A stretch of 64,000 nucleotides of DNA from Apostichopus japonicus. Taxonomy: Eukaryota; Echinodermata; Holothuroidea; Aspidochirotida; Stichopodidae. Below the pieces are notes generated by a model, which was not told where the DNA came from, made no database searches, and was given only the letters and a program-made list of their open reading frames with translations. Both the position numbers and the translations under genes were made by a program. This document shows, piece after piece, positions 49,523-62,575 of the stretch. Numbering within the stretch: position 1 is the stretch's first letter; each line of letters begins with the position of its first letter. The stretch lies in NCBI RefSeq assembly GCF_037975245.1, contig NC_092569.1, positions 10,649,001-10,713,000 on the forward strand, read 5' to 3'.

Positions 49523-50975
49523 CTGTGATCTTCAACAAGGTTGGGCGTGAACAATACTCGTTGAGTTTCGTAAACTGTCTGGAAACTGACGACTAAAAAC
49601 ATTACGAAATGAGGCTCCACTCTAGAAACGGTCCACATCATTTCTTTACTTTTATTTGTGAGAATCCTCCTTTAAATGCCCCCACCCCCCCCCCCAAATC
49701 GACGGTGTTTACATTAGTACCAATTTGGTGTAAAAACAATTAGAATGAATTGTGCGTTGCAAGTATCATTATAAAGCTATAATGTTAACTAATTTCTTGA
49801 CAAAAATTATACCAAATGATATTTGCGAGAAACCGAAACAGCCAGGGCGGTCAAGTTAAACCAAAATATAGAAAACACAAGAACTGTCTTCATAAATTCG
49901 CACAGGGAAGGCTATATGTAATAGAGGGCGCAATATCACATTTGTAACCAAAATAAATACCCGCAGGCCCCATTGTAAAATGTATAAAATCTAGTCTGTC
50001 GAAGAGCTGTATCGGGGTCGGGGTTGAGGAAACCTCGGTATATATGCATTTTTTTTACTGTAGTTATTGTGGCATATTTATCATAGAGCTCGTTGTACCT
50101 GGTATGTTCTCTCGTCACAAAACAAATAGAAAACAGCTTTTTGACAGATTTTGATTCAATTTATTTATTTATTTCTTACTAAAGTAGTAAAATCCACTAA
50201 CATTGTAGACTATGATATAGACTAAACATGTTTTTTCTCAACCAAACGAATGTTATAACGTGGAAAATTATGAAAGGTTTCAAGTTACTCTTAACATTTC
50301 TCATCTACTGATTTGAACAGTTTATACGTACATTAAAAAAAAAAAAAAATGGTCGAATCGAATGCATTTATTTTTTGCTGATTAACCTCTGCTTCGCAGA
50401 AAAATCTAGTTGCAGGGCGCGATCCAAAGTAGGTGTGTAACCCCCTTTTTTGTACCCCCCCCCCCGAAAATTTAAAATTGCTTATAGGCTTATATACTAA
50501 CACAACCTTGTGTATAGACCTTTTCATAGACCTAACTTATAACCTAATATGCCCCAGACTACAACATTTCACACATCCCCTAGCTGAGGGGGTGGCTAGA
50601 AGAACCCCATTTCCATATACCCTTCCTTTTATAATCTTCTTGTAAAATTTGGTTCGATTAATACTCGCTAGGTTTGTTAAAATTGCCGACCAAATGCAAA
50701 ATACTATTTGAAAGAAAGAGAGTAGAGAGCAAACGCCTTGTTGAAACGCCCATGAATACATGGCACTGCCGTGTAACAGGTTTTTAGGGGCACTGTCTAA
50801 CATCTGTGTTAATATGCGGCTCTGTTTGTGTGAGTCTAAAGCTGCATTTTGCGTTAGAAATTACATTTTTTTTTTACTTTCGAAATTGGCTTCGGAATCC
50901 AATGCTATATTTTCATCGCACTGGGAGGGAGAACTTCGGGGTCCAATGTGCAGCTCATACTTTGAGGGACCTAAT

Positions 50976-51046
<71 letters not shown>

Positions 51047-51491
51047 ATATTTATATAGTAAACAAGGAAAACTTTGACAATATTATAAGCGCACATTTTC
51101 AGTTATTCAGTGTTGTTTGAAAAATGGTGAATGTGCCATCGGGCCTTTAACCTGTTACCTATCAGTATCTGTCAGTGTGATGTCTATAGCATATATTCTA
51201 ACTATATTTCAAAGTGCGTTGCTATTTACGATTGTACTTTTAATAACACAATTTAGGGCCTGTTATTTTAAGGACGCACAGCGATCACTATATTTCTATA
51301 TATAACTCAATTGAGAGAGATATATGTATATTTATGTCTCCAATTTAAGTGCGCCCTGCGTCACAGGTATGGACTCCCCAGTTTTGATTGAGGTTGGGAA
51401 ATTAATAGCGGAAACGACCAATCAAATTGTTCACTTCGATAAACGTCATTGCTCACATGACCGCGTATTTATGCTATACGGTACCTCTTAA
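49523..51491 (+). repeat. Satellite unit body 13, truncated at left, cut by Kolobok copy 2
   Basis: Begins at CTGTGATCTTC, so it lacks the first 346 bp of a normal body, including the hairpin and first poly-A. It runs to TTAA site 1 (51488-51491). It has the 4-bp deletion near 50106 shared with unit 11, and the AATTTAGGG variant, unlike the unit left of Kolobok copy 1. Its remainder continues at 62576. Confidence 0.93.
50979..51046. repeat. (TA)n(TG)n microsatellite, unit 13
   Basis: Among the shortest copies of the compound tract. Confidence 0.95.
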
Positions 51492-51507
51492 AGGACATGT
51501 GACACGG
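51492..51507 (+). repeat. Left terminal inverted repeat, Kolobok copy 2
   Basis: AGGACATGTGACACGG, directly after TTAA at 51488-51491. Confidence 0.95.
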
Positions 51508-51923
51508 TATAGATCCCTCTCAAATTCATACTAGTGATTCTTTGGATGATAATATAAGTTTATGAATCATTTCGGACGAAAAACATCTCTTACTGCTTTC
51601 TAATTAGCTTAATTAAGTCCCGTTCACAACTCTCAAAACGGCTGAATTTGCGACAAATATGCAAATGAGATGACGTACAGAGATGGAGTCACGATATCCT
51701 AGCGACGCGTCAGGAGATCAGTGGTCAGGAACAACAAAACAACAGTAGACACGCAAACGTATTCTTGTGTACGAGACGTATTATAATATTGTACATAGGC
51801 CTAAGCATACTCAGTTTTACTACAGTTGCCTGTCTATAATTTCATCAGTTTGTAGGCTATTAACCCTACTCAATAAGTTTCTGAAAGCTAAAGTGATTTC
51901 ATTTTAAACCGCTGTTACCGACG

Positions 51924-54589
51924 ATGGGAAAATTTTGTATCGCTGGCGGATGCAGCAACTCCAGTAAAGACGGCGTGAGTCTTCATGGATTCCCCAAAAG
52001 AGAACCCGTTCGGAAACTTTGGGTAAATGCCGTGAGAAACACCCGCAAAGACTGGCTTCAGCCCACTGCTTATTCGTTTTTGTGCAGTGCACACTTCGAT
52101 GAGACGTGTTTCAAAGAATTTGTGGGGAGTAGGTTTTCAGAATTTGGACTTTCGCCACATAAACTTCGAAGGCTGAAGGACGATGCTGTGCCAACTTTGT
52201 TTGGAAGCAAGGCTAGGCCAAGGCAACAGGAAGGAAGCAGCCCGATGGATAGGCCAGATGTTAGCAGTTCTGGCAGTAATACTAGCAAGCCAAGCGGCAG
52301 TGCCATGTCCACCCCAGGGCCGGTCTCTTTCGTGGCCGAAACGGTCGTGAAGAAACGAAAGATCGGTGGAGCTTTCAGGAAAAGAGAACATGCTAGGGTG
52401 AGTGCATTCAGACTAGGCCTAGACTAAACTCTTTGCTGGTTTTCCACCTTTCAAATCATTACCCCATTTATGATGATTTAGTAACATAGGCCTAGTCCAA
52501 GCTATCACTGAGCAAGGTATCTTCTCATGATCATATTTTTACTATGTACATGTCCTATCCTAATGTTGGGTGTAGGATATGAAAGCGTTAGCCTCAACTT
52601 GATCATTTATGTAGAAATGAAGTGATGTTGCTGAGCCTACATTGTGAGGTGGAAGGTATTTGGCATATGGCCTAGGCCTACAATGGATTGTTTTAAAAGT
52701 GTGAGAATAGGGCCTACTGTTCTTCCCTAGTTACACTAACCTAACATAACAGTTTCGTGCAGTGCTGTGAGTAACTCATTATTTATTGAGACCAAAGGAT
52801 AGCACGGTGGGTTCATAGAGCTCATTTTACACATTTAGGATTTTCCAATAATGAGTATTGACAGAGAGTGCACTCCAGCAGCCACCTATTAGCATTTCAA
52901 TCTGTTTCTGTAGCTAAGAAAATGATTAAGGCCTATTGCTGGGCTCCAACAGTATATAAAATTCAAAGTGGCTATTCTTATGACTCGTTGGGACAATAAT
53001 TCCCTTTTGCGCATGCACAGTTGCTATAACGTGGCTACTTTTAAGACTAGGAGTACTATTTTCATGACCAGGTGTAACAATAATTTCCGGTTAGGGTTGG
53101 ATTGAGGGTTAGAGTTAGGGTTACCCCTACTACATGCGCAGTTGCTTTATTTACTTTGAATTCGCCGATGTCATAAGAATAATTTATAAATAATTATGAC
53201 GACTAGTCGTAAGAATAGCCACAGCCTATAAAATTTAGCAAAATCTGTGAGATGTCAGCAATTTCCAGCTGGTTCGTACATGTATTTGTCACAAGGTAAA
53301 TTTGTAGTGGTAAACTGATTATATATAATGGCAATAGAGGGTAGGTCATAGGTTGTGAAGTATCCACTCTACCCAAAACCTGAGCTGTAGGCCTGCTTGT
53401 CGTCATGTCGATAGATAATGTAAATTGCAAGGAATAAATCTGCTAAATTTGCAACAATATAAGCAAGATGCAAAAGCTTACAACAGAACAAAAGTTTACT
53501 TACATGCCATGACATGTACAGTATTCTGCTAGTACCCTGTATTGAAAAAGGCTTTGAAGGCTGAAATATGATTGATTTTCGATTGATAGCCTTCAATTGA
53601 ATTCATAGGCTGTCAGTTTAAGGCCAGCATCAGTTTTTTGGGCTCATTTCTATACCAGAAGTCAAACACATAAAGGGGTTGATTTCAGTCAGAAAACAGA
53701 ATAAAATGACAACAGAGGCACAAATATTTTTCAAAGCGATTTTTGTGTTCAGTTTGCTTGTTGTAATAATTTTTGTATCTACTTGCAAGTTGCTTATATG
53801 CTATTAAAGGCAAAATATTGGCAATAGCCTGACTCAAAGAGACATGATCTGTACGTGTCAATTGCCATATATAGATTTCTTTTCTTTTCTTCATTTAACA
53901 GAACAATGTTGCTCGCATGAGGCAATGGGAATTTTAGTTCAAGAGGGTTATTGAGTAGGGAAAGAGTTGAGTGTCTTTTGCTATGTGTGGAAAATCACTA
54001 AGATGTTGGTACGTTGCGTCTTGCTTCATTGGATTTTAATAAATAATGTTCTTTTTCTTTACCATGAAGACCCTTGAAGCTGCAGGGGGTAGCAGTTTAT
54101 CAGAAAAACCATCGTCTGTTCGAGCACAACCACTCCCAACAGTGCGCGAATTAATAAAAAGAAAGAAAGCCTCTCATCTGGAATCAACACCATTGATGAT
54201 GGATATTGCATCATCAGAGGTGAGTTTTTTTCTAATTATTCTTTTAACAATATAAATTTCTGTTGCAGTCATACTTACATAAATGACAGTTAAAAAGTAT
54301 TGTAAATGTTGCTTCCAATAGGTGTGTTGAATTTGAAAAATCTCTAATTAATGATAAATCTTGCATCTTAGTTGTTGTGGCAAGAATTGGAAGCTAAGTC
54401 TGTCATGAATGGTTTTGATCTATGGGTCAAATTAACATGTCACCTTGATAATAGAATAGTTGAGTGTAGTAGAGGAGAGAGTTAATCTGCATACAGAAAC
54501 AATGCAACTTTCATCAGTCATGTATTGTTTGCTACTTAGTGAAAACACTTTTGTCAGATATTTTCACTGAATATATAGCATTTCATACA

Positions 54590-54635
<46 letters not shown>

Positions 54636-57600
54636 TTATTGTTTCATACAATATATATATATATATATATATATATTGTTTTATTGTGTGCATAATATGT
54701 AAGTGTTCATAGACACAAACTACAGAATATCTAAGAACTGAATGGAGTCATGAGCAATGTTTCATCAGTGATTTATCTATCATTTGCATCTCTAGGGTGA
54801 AAGTAGTATTGTTGTGGCACCAAGGGATACTGTCAACGTTGAGGTCAGAGATGAGTTGGCCGTGGAGACTGCATTTTTGTCTAAAGGTAATATATCACCT
54901 CTGCCCATGCCCTATTGATGATTGTTGTCTGTATAGTTTTTGGTTCCTTTGCTCAAGTACTATTTACTCAAGATAACATGTGTGTTGATGTAAGTAAATG
55001 TCAAGAACAGTGGGTTGGTTTGAATTGAAGATTTTCAGTGCCAGATTTCATTTTGCTGATTAAATATGAGGGGTGGGGCCCGAGAAATTTATGCCTGAAT
55101 TTGGTTCATTCACACAGAATCTATAGAACTTTGGGTTGGTTGAAATACTACTTGACACAATGGTGGGCCCTATTGGTTTTGTTGTGAATATGCTGTATGG
55201 TAATGATTTGCAGGTTTTAGCGAATTAATGTGAGATTGACTTCATATATGGTGTGTACATGACTTCATGTTGCTTGACAGTTAAGACATTTGAAATAGAC
55301 CCAAGGTTGTATTCATGTCATTAATTAGACATTGACATTGAGGATTTCTAAACTACATTGCTAAAACTGTTAAACAGAAGAAAAACCAATGCAGCCATGT
55401 GTTTGTCAAACCCTGTAAGTGCAAATTATTGTCTAGTTAGGTAAGAAACATTTTGCAATGTACATAAATCTCAACCTTCAATTTTTTGAACAGATACCCA
55501 GACAGACCGTTCAGAGTATGTTGAGGCATACGTTCAGTGTGCTTTTGTCCCACTGCCACCACTAGAGTTCAGACACACATCTGAGGAGTTTCCAAAGCCA
55601 GCTACTCCTAAGCCAGCTACCCCCAAGCCAACCACTCCATTATCAGTTAGCCCTACAAAGCCACCATCAGAACTTAGTGAAGAATCCAGTGAGCCAAACC
55701 AGCCATCAAGCCCAATTTATGAGCCTTCTTCTCATTCATCTGATCCCAGTGGTGATCATGGACCTGGATCATCTCCAGTGTAAGAACTATTATCCTTCTT
55801 TCTCACATTTGCATGTCAGTTTATGACATATATGTTAACTCAATTCACTACATTAAATACAATGTAGTCAATCCTCTCTCTCAAAGTGTGAAAAAATGAA
55901 AATTGAAGACAAAGACCCAAAAAAAAGTGTGAGCAGATGAATGGGTTGTTTTGTTAGGTAATAATTATCAACAGATCTTGCTGGTTTTTAGAATTCAGCC
56001 TTACATGCGTTCGGTCAAGCACACAAAACCTGCCTGCTCTAATGTAAGAAAGTAATATGAAAGGTTTTCATGAAACAGTGGTGTGTGCAATTCTCAAAGT
56101 GCAAATGGTTTTCCTGTTACTAGATTTATTCCCCTCCAATTACATTTCTTTTGGCAAATCATAGATGAACAGTATTAGGGTCTGTTTTTTTTTTTCTGAA
56201 GGACTTTGCCTGTTTTGTTGATTGACATTTTTCACACCTTCATGATGAAAAAAGGCTGTTCTAAAAAATCCTCAAAAATATAAATTCTGTCTGAATGATC
56301 AAATAAAATTGTTTATAAGTGATTTGAATGTGGTCTTTGCAAATTCAGTGAGTGGGAGCTGAAATTTTTGGACATGCCAAATCCCAAACATAGATAGCCC
56401 TGACACTGTTCTTTGCATACACTTCCAATGTACTGATGAGTGCATGGTTTGCCAGAAAGTCTGAAAAAAAAAACTTTTCAAAACTTTTTTATCTGCAGAA
56501 AACCAAATGTTGAGGAGACCAAAGAACGTGTATTTTTGGTGATGGAGAGTTGTCTCCTGCTGCTCTTCAAGTTATGTTCTGCATGCAGTGGAACTGTGGA
56601 GGCAGTGGTGTGGAACATTATAGGGTCCATGATAAGGGTCAGGCAGAGGTGTAAAGAGTGTGCCAACATCACCTTCTGGGACAGCCAGACGTTAGTAGGA
56701 AACATTCCCCATGGCAACCTGATGATGAGTGCAGGGATTCTGTTTGCAGGATCAAATCCTTCAAAGACCCTGCGGGTCTTTACAAATATGTATTGTCCTG
56801 CCATTACAAAACGGACATTTCACAGGCATCAGAGGAACTGGCTGCATCCAACAATCAGCAGAGTTTGGCGGGAGTCGCAGGAGGAGATGATTGAGGGGCT
56901 GAAGGAGATCGGTATGGCAGTGAACCTTGGTGGAGATGGAAGGAGTGACAGCCCAGGTCACTCTGCAAAATATGGGTCCTACACTTTCGTTGACCTTGAC
57001 TGGAACATGGTTCTTCACCAAGAATTAGTACAGGTACTGATATTTAAGATATAAACTTACATTGATTCTACAAATGTACCTTAAACAACTATGTCTTTTG
57101 CTCACATTTGATGAAATGAGGCAATCAGAAACAAATCTTTCATATTCCTTGCAATTTTTTCCCTTTTACAGAGCAATGAAGTTTCCAGCAGTAATGCTAT
57201 GGAACTGGAAGGCCTGAAGCGGGGGTTGCAGTTCTTTGCAGGGCAAAATCTCCAGGTCAACTCTCTTGTGACAGACAGGCACCGTTCCATTTCAAAATAT
57301 ATGAGGGAAGACCAAAGTGAGATTGACCATCGCTATGATGTTTGGCACATAGCAAAAGGTGTCTATTTATTCCACTTTTTAAATGGGTATATTACGGGTG
57401 TTGCCAAAATTCAATTAAGCTAATACAGCAACAACTCTCTGTCTTGGTTTAGTGACCAACATACACAATGAATTTTTGTAAGTTTGCCCAAGTTCCTATT
57501 GCTACACCATCACTTATAAAACAAATTGTGGTAATCATCCATGATGAGATTACTACCAATGCTATGTTTTGTTTCATTACGTAAAATTTGGCCTCAAAGT

Positions 57601-59130
57601 GATTTTTCTGCAATGGACAATTTATTACACTCTGCTTTATATTTTGCAGGTACTTGTAAGAAAATTGACAAGCTGGCGAAAAAGAAAACCTGTGCAGCAG
57701 CTGGTGCCTGGGCAAAGAGTGTAAGCAACCACCTCTACTGGGTTGCAGCATCTACACCTGACGGTGATGGTGATGTGATGTTGGCCAAGTGGCTGTCTGT
57801 TGCCAATCACATCCAAGATGTGCACCAGCATGATAGTGATCTTTTCCCAAGATGTGTGCATGGAGAATTAAATGTACCAGGAAGAAAGAAGAAGTGGCTG
57901 CAACCTAGTAAGTGGTTCTAGGTGTAGGTGTAACTATTATAACATGGGTGGATGTCCATCTCTCTTCTTGATAATCTTACGTTGAGAAATTGGAAGGTTA
58001 TACATATACAATAAATGCAAAATGGTGTCCACGACAACACTAAAAATCTATCCCTTTTTTTTGAACAGGCACCGAAGTTTGTGAGAAAATGGTACAGGTG
58101 ATAACTGCTAAGTGTTTGCAGAAAGACGTTATGCAGTTGTCATCTGCATATCAAACTTCAAACGTTGAAAGCTTTCACAGTGTAGTTATACACTTTGCCC
58201 CGAAGAATACCCACTACAGCTACCATGGAATGATCAGCAGGTAAACATTGTACCACTTTTATCAATTCTAGGCATCAAGGTTTAACTCATGTAGACATTG
58301 CACTTACCAGCTGCATAGCCTTAACACCCATTAAGAATTTTAAAATATTTGGAAACAGATGGATGTCTTTTATTAGTAACATCATCAATATTTAATTTTC
58401 AAAATGGTTCATACCTATCACTTTCCTAAGTCCACTTTATAAACATGATCTCTGGTAAAAGCAATGCTACTCCCAGTCTTACATTTACTGTGAAACCAGC
58501 AGAAATGTTTGAAAGTGAAGATAAGGGGTTGACAATTATCAGTGTATTCTCCACAAGTAATAATATTTATACCCAGGGAAATACTTCAGCAAAACAATGA
58601 GCAGGGGTGTTTAGACACCTGCCATTTAATCATACTCAATTCTTATGATTCACATGTTAGTCTTTAATTTTGATTTCAGACTACAGCTTGCTGCTCTCCA
58701 TTTTAATGAAAATTCAAGCAGATCACAAGCCACCACAAATGAGGGAAAAGAAAGGTTTGCCATGAGGTTCCCAAAGTTTAAGAAAGGCCAAGCCACTGTT
58801 TCCAAGGTCCTTACCGATGCAACTTATGGTAAATATTTTTTCCTGCAACTACAGCCTCTTGCAGTGAAATGCAACTTTCATAAGTTATGTAAAGGCAAAT
58901 TTTTCCATTAAGTCACAGTGTTACTTTTTCCCCTTGAATAAATATTCTTTTTTATTGGGGTTGCAGGTTATGTAGAGAAACTGACATCAACTCTACTTCA
59001 GTTGTGTAAGGCTGGAAGAAGCACTATAGGAGACCTTGAGGAAGCTTCTGCCCCACCACCACTGGCAAGCTCTTATGTCCATCCAGACAAAGAGGAGGCT
59101 GTCCAGCAACACAAGAGCAGATATAACTAG
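51924..59130 (+). CDS. THAP-domain Kolobok transposase, copy 2 (10 exons, 821 aa predicted)
   Basis: Exons: 51924-52397, 54070-54219, 54796-54886, 55494-55779, 56499-57033, 57172-57358, 57650-57907, 58069-58240, 58680-58828, 58967-59130. Splice sites and phases equal those of copy 1 and the translated exons look identical, including the zinc-ligand set C5/C10/C54/H57 and candidate catalytic D480, D547, E694. It is predicted to recognise the terminal repeats through the THAP finger and carry out TTAA-directed transposition. Two intact copies suggest recent activity, or homogenisation by recombination within the array. As in copy 1, an acceptor in intron 1 (exon start 53902) would give a THAP-only product. 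Confidence 0.85.
52964..53226. mobile_element. MITE-like element nested in transposase intron 1, copy 2
   Basis: Same 263-bp insertion as in copy 1, with the TATAAAATT direct repeats and 18-bp subterminal inverted repeats. Its presence in both copies shows that it entered before the transposon was duplicated. Confidence 0.65.
53089..53123 (+). repeat. Short degenerate TTAGGG-like tract, copy 2
   Basis: Same tract as at 20054-20088, within the nested MITE-like element. Confidence 0.5.
53902..53937 (+). CDS. Possible alternative terminal exon (THAP-only isoform), copy 2
   Basis: Identical to the candidate in copy 1: pyrimidine-rich acceptor, eleven in-frame codons after exon 1, then TAG. Confidence 0.3.
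   Translation, partial: NNVARMRQWEF
54590..54676. repeat. AT microsatellite in transposase intron 2, copy 2
   Basis: Same duplicated AT tracts as copy 1, about 20 bp shorter in total. Confidence 0.9.
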
Positions 59131-59993
59131 TATACAGCTCTACTAATCTAGCCATCTATCCGTCCGTCCATCTGCCATGTTACTATACCACCATACTTGA
59201 ACAGATTCACTTGAACATTATATATATTTTCAAAAATAAGAAAAACTGATTGTATTGTATGATCATGAAAGTTGGTGAGCACTATGATTGACCAATGGTA
59301 CAAAAGGGGGGGGGGGGATGTGGGTTATATGAAAGGTTAAATAGTGATCACTTTCACCCATTTTTTTAAAATGCTCAAATGCTGCTTCTACAAATTATAT
59401 TTAAGTTAATCAGTACTATCGCTTGCCAATGGTACATACTGTATGGGACCCATGTGAAGTTTGTTACACATTTTTTTATATGAAGTGAAATTTATTATGG
59501 GGGCAAAATGTTTTCATCTAGCCTGAACATTGCAGGGATAATGTATGGGCCACCCTCCTTGTTCATTAGGGGACATATCCTCTTCCCCATTCTCCTCACC
59601 CTGACCCCTCATTTAAGTCTGTTTTTATGTCAAATGAATATTTGAAGTATTTTTTAATCTTGTAGTTGTTATGTTATGTAAGTCTTTCTTTAGCTCTAAT
59701 TTTCCTTGTTTTAAGCTACAGCTACTTCTTGAGAACTTCTTCAACTTCTTGAAGTAATTGAAAACCGAGGCTTCACACAAGCACATGCATATTCACACAC
59801 TGCCACATTAAGCACTCATTTATTCCTCATTGTTTTGTGAAATTAAAAATAGTTATAAATATTTGTAAACAATCACAACTTCCAAGTTCATACTTTCTTT
59901 TGTCACTGATTTTTTTTTTTCTTGCTTTCTTTAATGTTAGAAAACCATACAAAATCAGCACTTTAAAGTAGATGACCAATGAAGATTTTCATT

Positions 59994-59999
59994 AATAAA
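59994..59999 (+). terminator. Polyadenylation signal for transposase gene, copy 2
   Basis: AATAAA at the place equivalent to 26977 in copy 1. The sequence 59131-59993 before it shows no gene. Confidence 0.5.
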
Positions 60000-60031
60000 A
60001 GAGACACACCTTCTCTTGATTTACCGTTATG

Positions 60032-60037
60032 TTTATT
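60032..60037 (-). terminator. Polyadenylation signal for ballast-like gene, copy 2
   Basis: AATAAA on the - strand just beyond the stop codon of the - strand gene. Confidence 0.6.
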
Positions 60038-60051
60038 TACTACACACAAAT

Positions 60052-62294
60052 TTACAGTCGAGGCAATCTAAAACCTTCATAGTTGTCTGATGGAAAAGTG
60101 TCTCTAATTTTTAATACGGCACATGCTGGGAGGATCACCCTGACATCTTTTCCCAAAAACTGCCAACAAAACCTCACTAGTTGTCGATACGCCACGTGTC
60201 GATACTTCCTACAGATACAAAAGAAAGGAAAAGAAGAGAGAGAAAAAGCTTGTTCAGTACCAATACTTGCAAGCTGTGTATTGAAAACATACATTAGTTC
60301 TGTTTGAATTGTAATCTAATGCTAGTTACAATGTTTAAATGCCAAATGGAGGAACACTTTAAGCATGACATTGAGTGCTGGCCACCCAGATGAATTAAAG
60401 TCCATGAGTTGTACCTCTCTTCAATGATCAATAATGACAAGTGCTGCCCATTCCATTTTATTTATTGTACATTTCAGCATAAAACTGGTGCCGTGTAGTT
60501 AAAGGCTTCTAAAATTATAATAACATTAAATTTCTATGGCAATTCGTGTAAGCAATGCAAGTTTTTCATAAATCTTACTCATGTAAACTGCTCTCTCTTG
60601 CATTTTCTCCATACTGTTGGCGGTAAGCAAAATATGCTGTCCTTAATCCCCACCTGTCAAGACAGACAGCATGAAATCCAGGATGTGTTGTGATGCATCC
60701 TACACCTTCTTCTTCCATAACAACTTTCACCTGATCAATTTCAGTGCAGCATCTGCATTCCCTCGCAGTTGTCATTATGGCACAATGACCACAGGTACAC
60801 CTTTATGTGAAAGAAGATTGAAGTAGTAGTAGTAAACCACAAGAAAGACCACTGTATATAGAGTAATAAATTAGTGAACGACAATGCTGAGGCAGTTAGA
60901 AACTTCAACAGGGCCCTAGCTGTCTATCATGTATTTCATGAACCACTGCAAGAAAGCCCAAGTGCAACCCACCAAATTTCAGAATGTAAGAGATCTTTGA
61001 TTAAAAAAAAACGCCTGTAACTGACAGAATGCACTGTTCAATATTACTGAAAGTTTATACTGCCCAAATCATCCTTGTTTATTTCTCTAAGACACTACCC
61101 CAAGATTAGATAAACAGGAAGAACAGACCACATGTATTCGCTTGGTCAGCTAATTGAAGCCACACTCTGATGACCAGGAGAAAATAAAAGAGTGGTCTGA
61201 TTAGTGATTATGTGTTAGTACCATGGTCGATTGGAGCAGTTAATCGTACAAAATCTATGTTAATGGAATAAGCAGGCTCATATTGGCTTGACCATAAACA
61301 AATACTCATTCCGATATCATTCCAACAACTTGTGCCTTTCAAGACATGCATTAAAAACTGAAAATAACTTAATAATGTCCTTTCAAAATAAGGCACAGAC
61401 TTTTTCTTAGAGCAACAGCTATTCTACTGCACTGTAGTACTGTGATGGATTCAAGCCTAGGTTCTGTTCACCCTCAATGTTGCATACAGATACAGTTTCA
61501 TTATCATGAGTAAAATTGATGGGCAAACAAACAGGGAAAACAATAATTTCCTTCATTTATCTATTTACCAATTAACCACAGATTGAACAGACCTTTAAGT
61601 GACTGAATCACAGTACCCTAAGCCACTGATGTAGGCCTTGGTCATAGAATATAATTCATATTGTCACTGACCTAAGCCAGCTAAACTAACGTTAGGCATA
61701 ACTATGTTAGGCCTTGGCAGCCACAGGCTTGCCTAATTCCTGCTTGATCACTTACACGATTGAGTGAACAACCTTCGATTGAGTCCAAATTAGCCTAGGC
61801 TACATGCCTACGAAAACTTTCGCTTTCTATAATAAGTATGTACAACTACAACGTACACTGGCCCAAATAGGCATCGCGCTTAGGGTCGATATGATGAAGC
61901 ATTCTGGCGGCGTTCGATTACTAAGTATAATCTTATCAGAAGGCAAACAATGATATTGACACTGTGATAAAGGACACTTAATTTCCCAAATATTTACTGG
62001 TGAATGGGGTGAATGTTCGACTAACTCACGTATCCTTCATTATTTGAGTACGTACCAGTCCAAATTCCTTTGGCGATTACCTTCATCGCCTTGTACATCT
62101 CCTCCTCCAGCACGGCCCTCGCCATCGTTCTCGTCACCGGAATCATCCGTTTCTGGCTCGTACATGTAAGGCTGGATATCTCCGCCGCCAGGTAAATATT
62201 GTTGATCGGCGATATTCTCACCATCATTCTCGCTACTTTCGTCAGTATCTGAGCTCTCTACTTCGATACTGAGAGGAAAATATGGCACTGTCAT
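60052..62294 (-). CDS. P2X7 ballast-domain-like protein carried by Kolobok, copy 2 (3 exons, ~205 aa)
   Basis: Exons on the - strand: 62294-62056, 60800-60579, 60208-60052, with the same splice sites, phases and translation as copy 1. The cysteine/histidine pattern (CTCGHC, ECRCC, CITTHPGF, YRHVAYRQ, RVILPACAV, IRDTFP, YEGF) is complete. An in-frame upstream ATG lies at 62372. Intact in both transposon copies, so the gene seems to be a standing component of the element and not a one-off capture. Function unknown: the zinc-binding fold suggests a nucleic-acid, nucleotide or protein-binding accessory role, which is inference only. Confidence 0.8.
60801..62055 (-). other. Long intron of the ballast-like gene, copy 2
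   Basis: Equivalent of 27784-29038. AT-rich, with no additional exon or RNA gene recognised. Confidence 0.6.
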
Positions 62295-62559
62295 GTTTGT
62301 TTTCGGTAAAGATGTCTGGTAATAGCGTGAATTCGTCCAGTAAAATATACTGCGCAGAAGTGACAACTTCATCGACGTTCTGCGCTACAATACCGTACGT
62401 CATCAAAAATGAATACGAAATTAGCTGGCATTCGATGGCCTGATATGAGCGGTTATATTTCACCAATTTTGAATCTGAAGGATTTTTCTGTCGAAAACCA
62501 TCGAAGTCGATTTGGGATAATTGTTGTACGTTATAAAGAGTTCAGTAGAGTTTCGTTTT

Positions 62560-62575
62560 CCGTGTCACATGTCCT
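62560..62575 (-). repeat. Right terminal inverted repeat, Kolobok copy 2
   Basis: CCGTGTCACATGTCCT followed by the duplicated TTAA at 62576-62579. Confidence 0.95.

Larger units (their letters stand above)
51492..62575 (+). mobile_element. Kolobok-superfamily DNA transposon, copy 2 (11084 bp)
   Basis: Same orientation and structure as copy 1: 16-bp inverted repeats at 51492-51507 and 62560-62575, transposase and ballast-like genes in convergent orientation, and the nested MITE. Flanks are CTC-TTAA before and TTAA-CAGTATAAC after, which exactly rebuild satellite TTAA site 1 if one TTAA is removed: a clean target site duplication. Differences noticed from copy 1: ~20 bp shorter AT tract in intron 2, one T/G substitution near 53978, a 3-bp insertion near 59275, and homopolymer changes near 59306 and 59911. 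Protein-coding exons appear identical. Confidence 0.92.
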
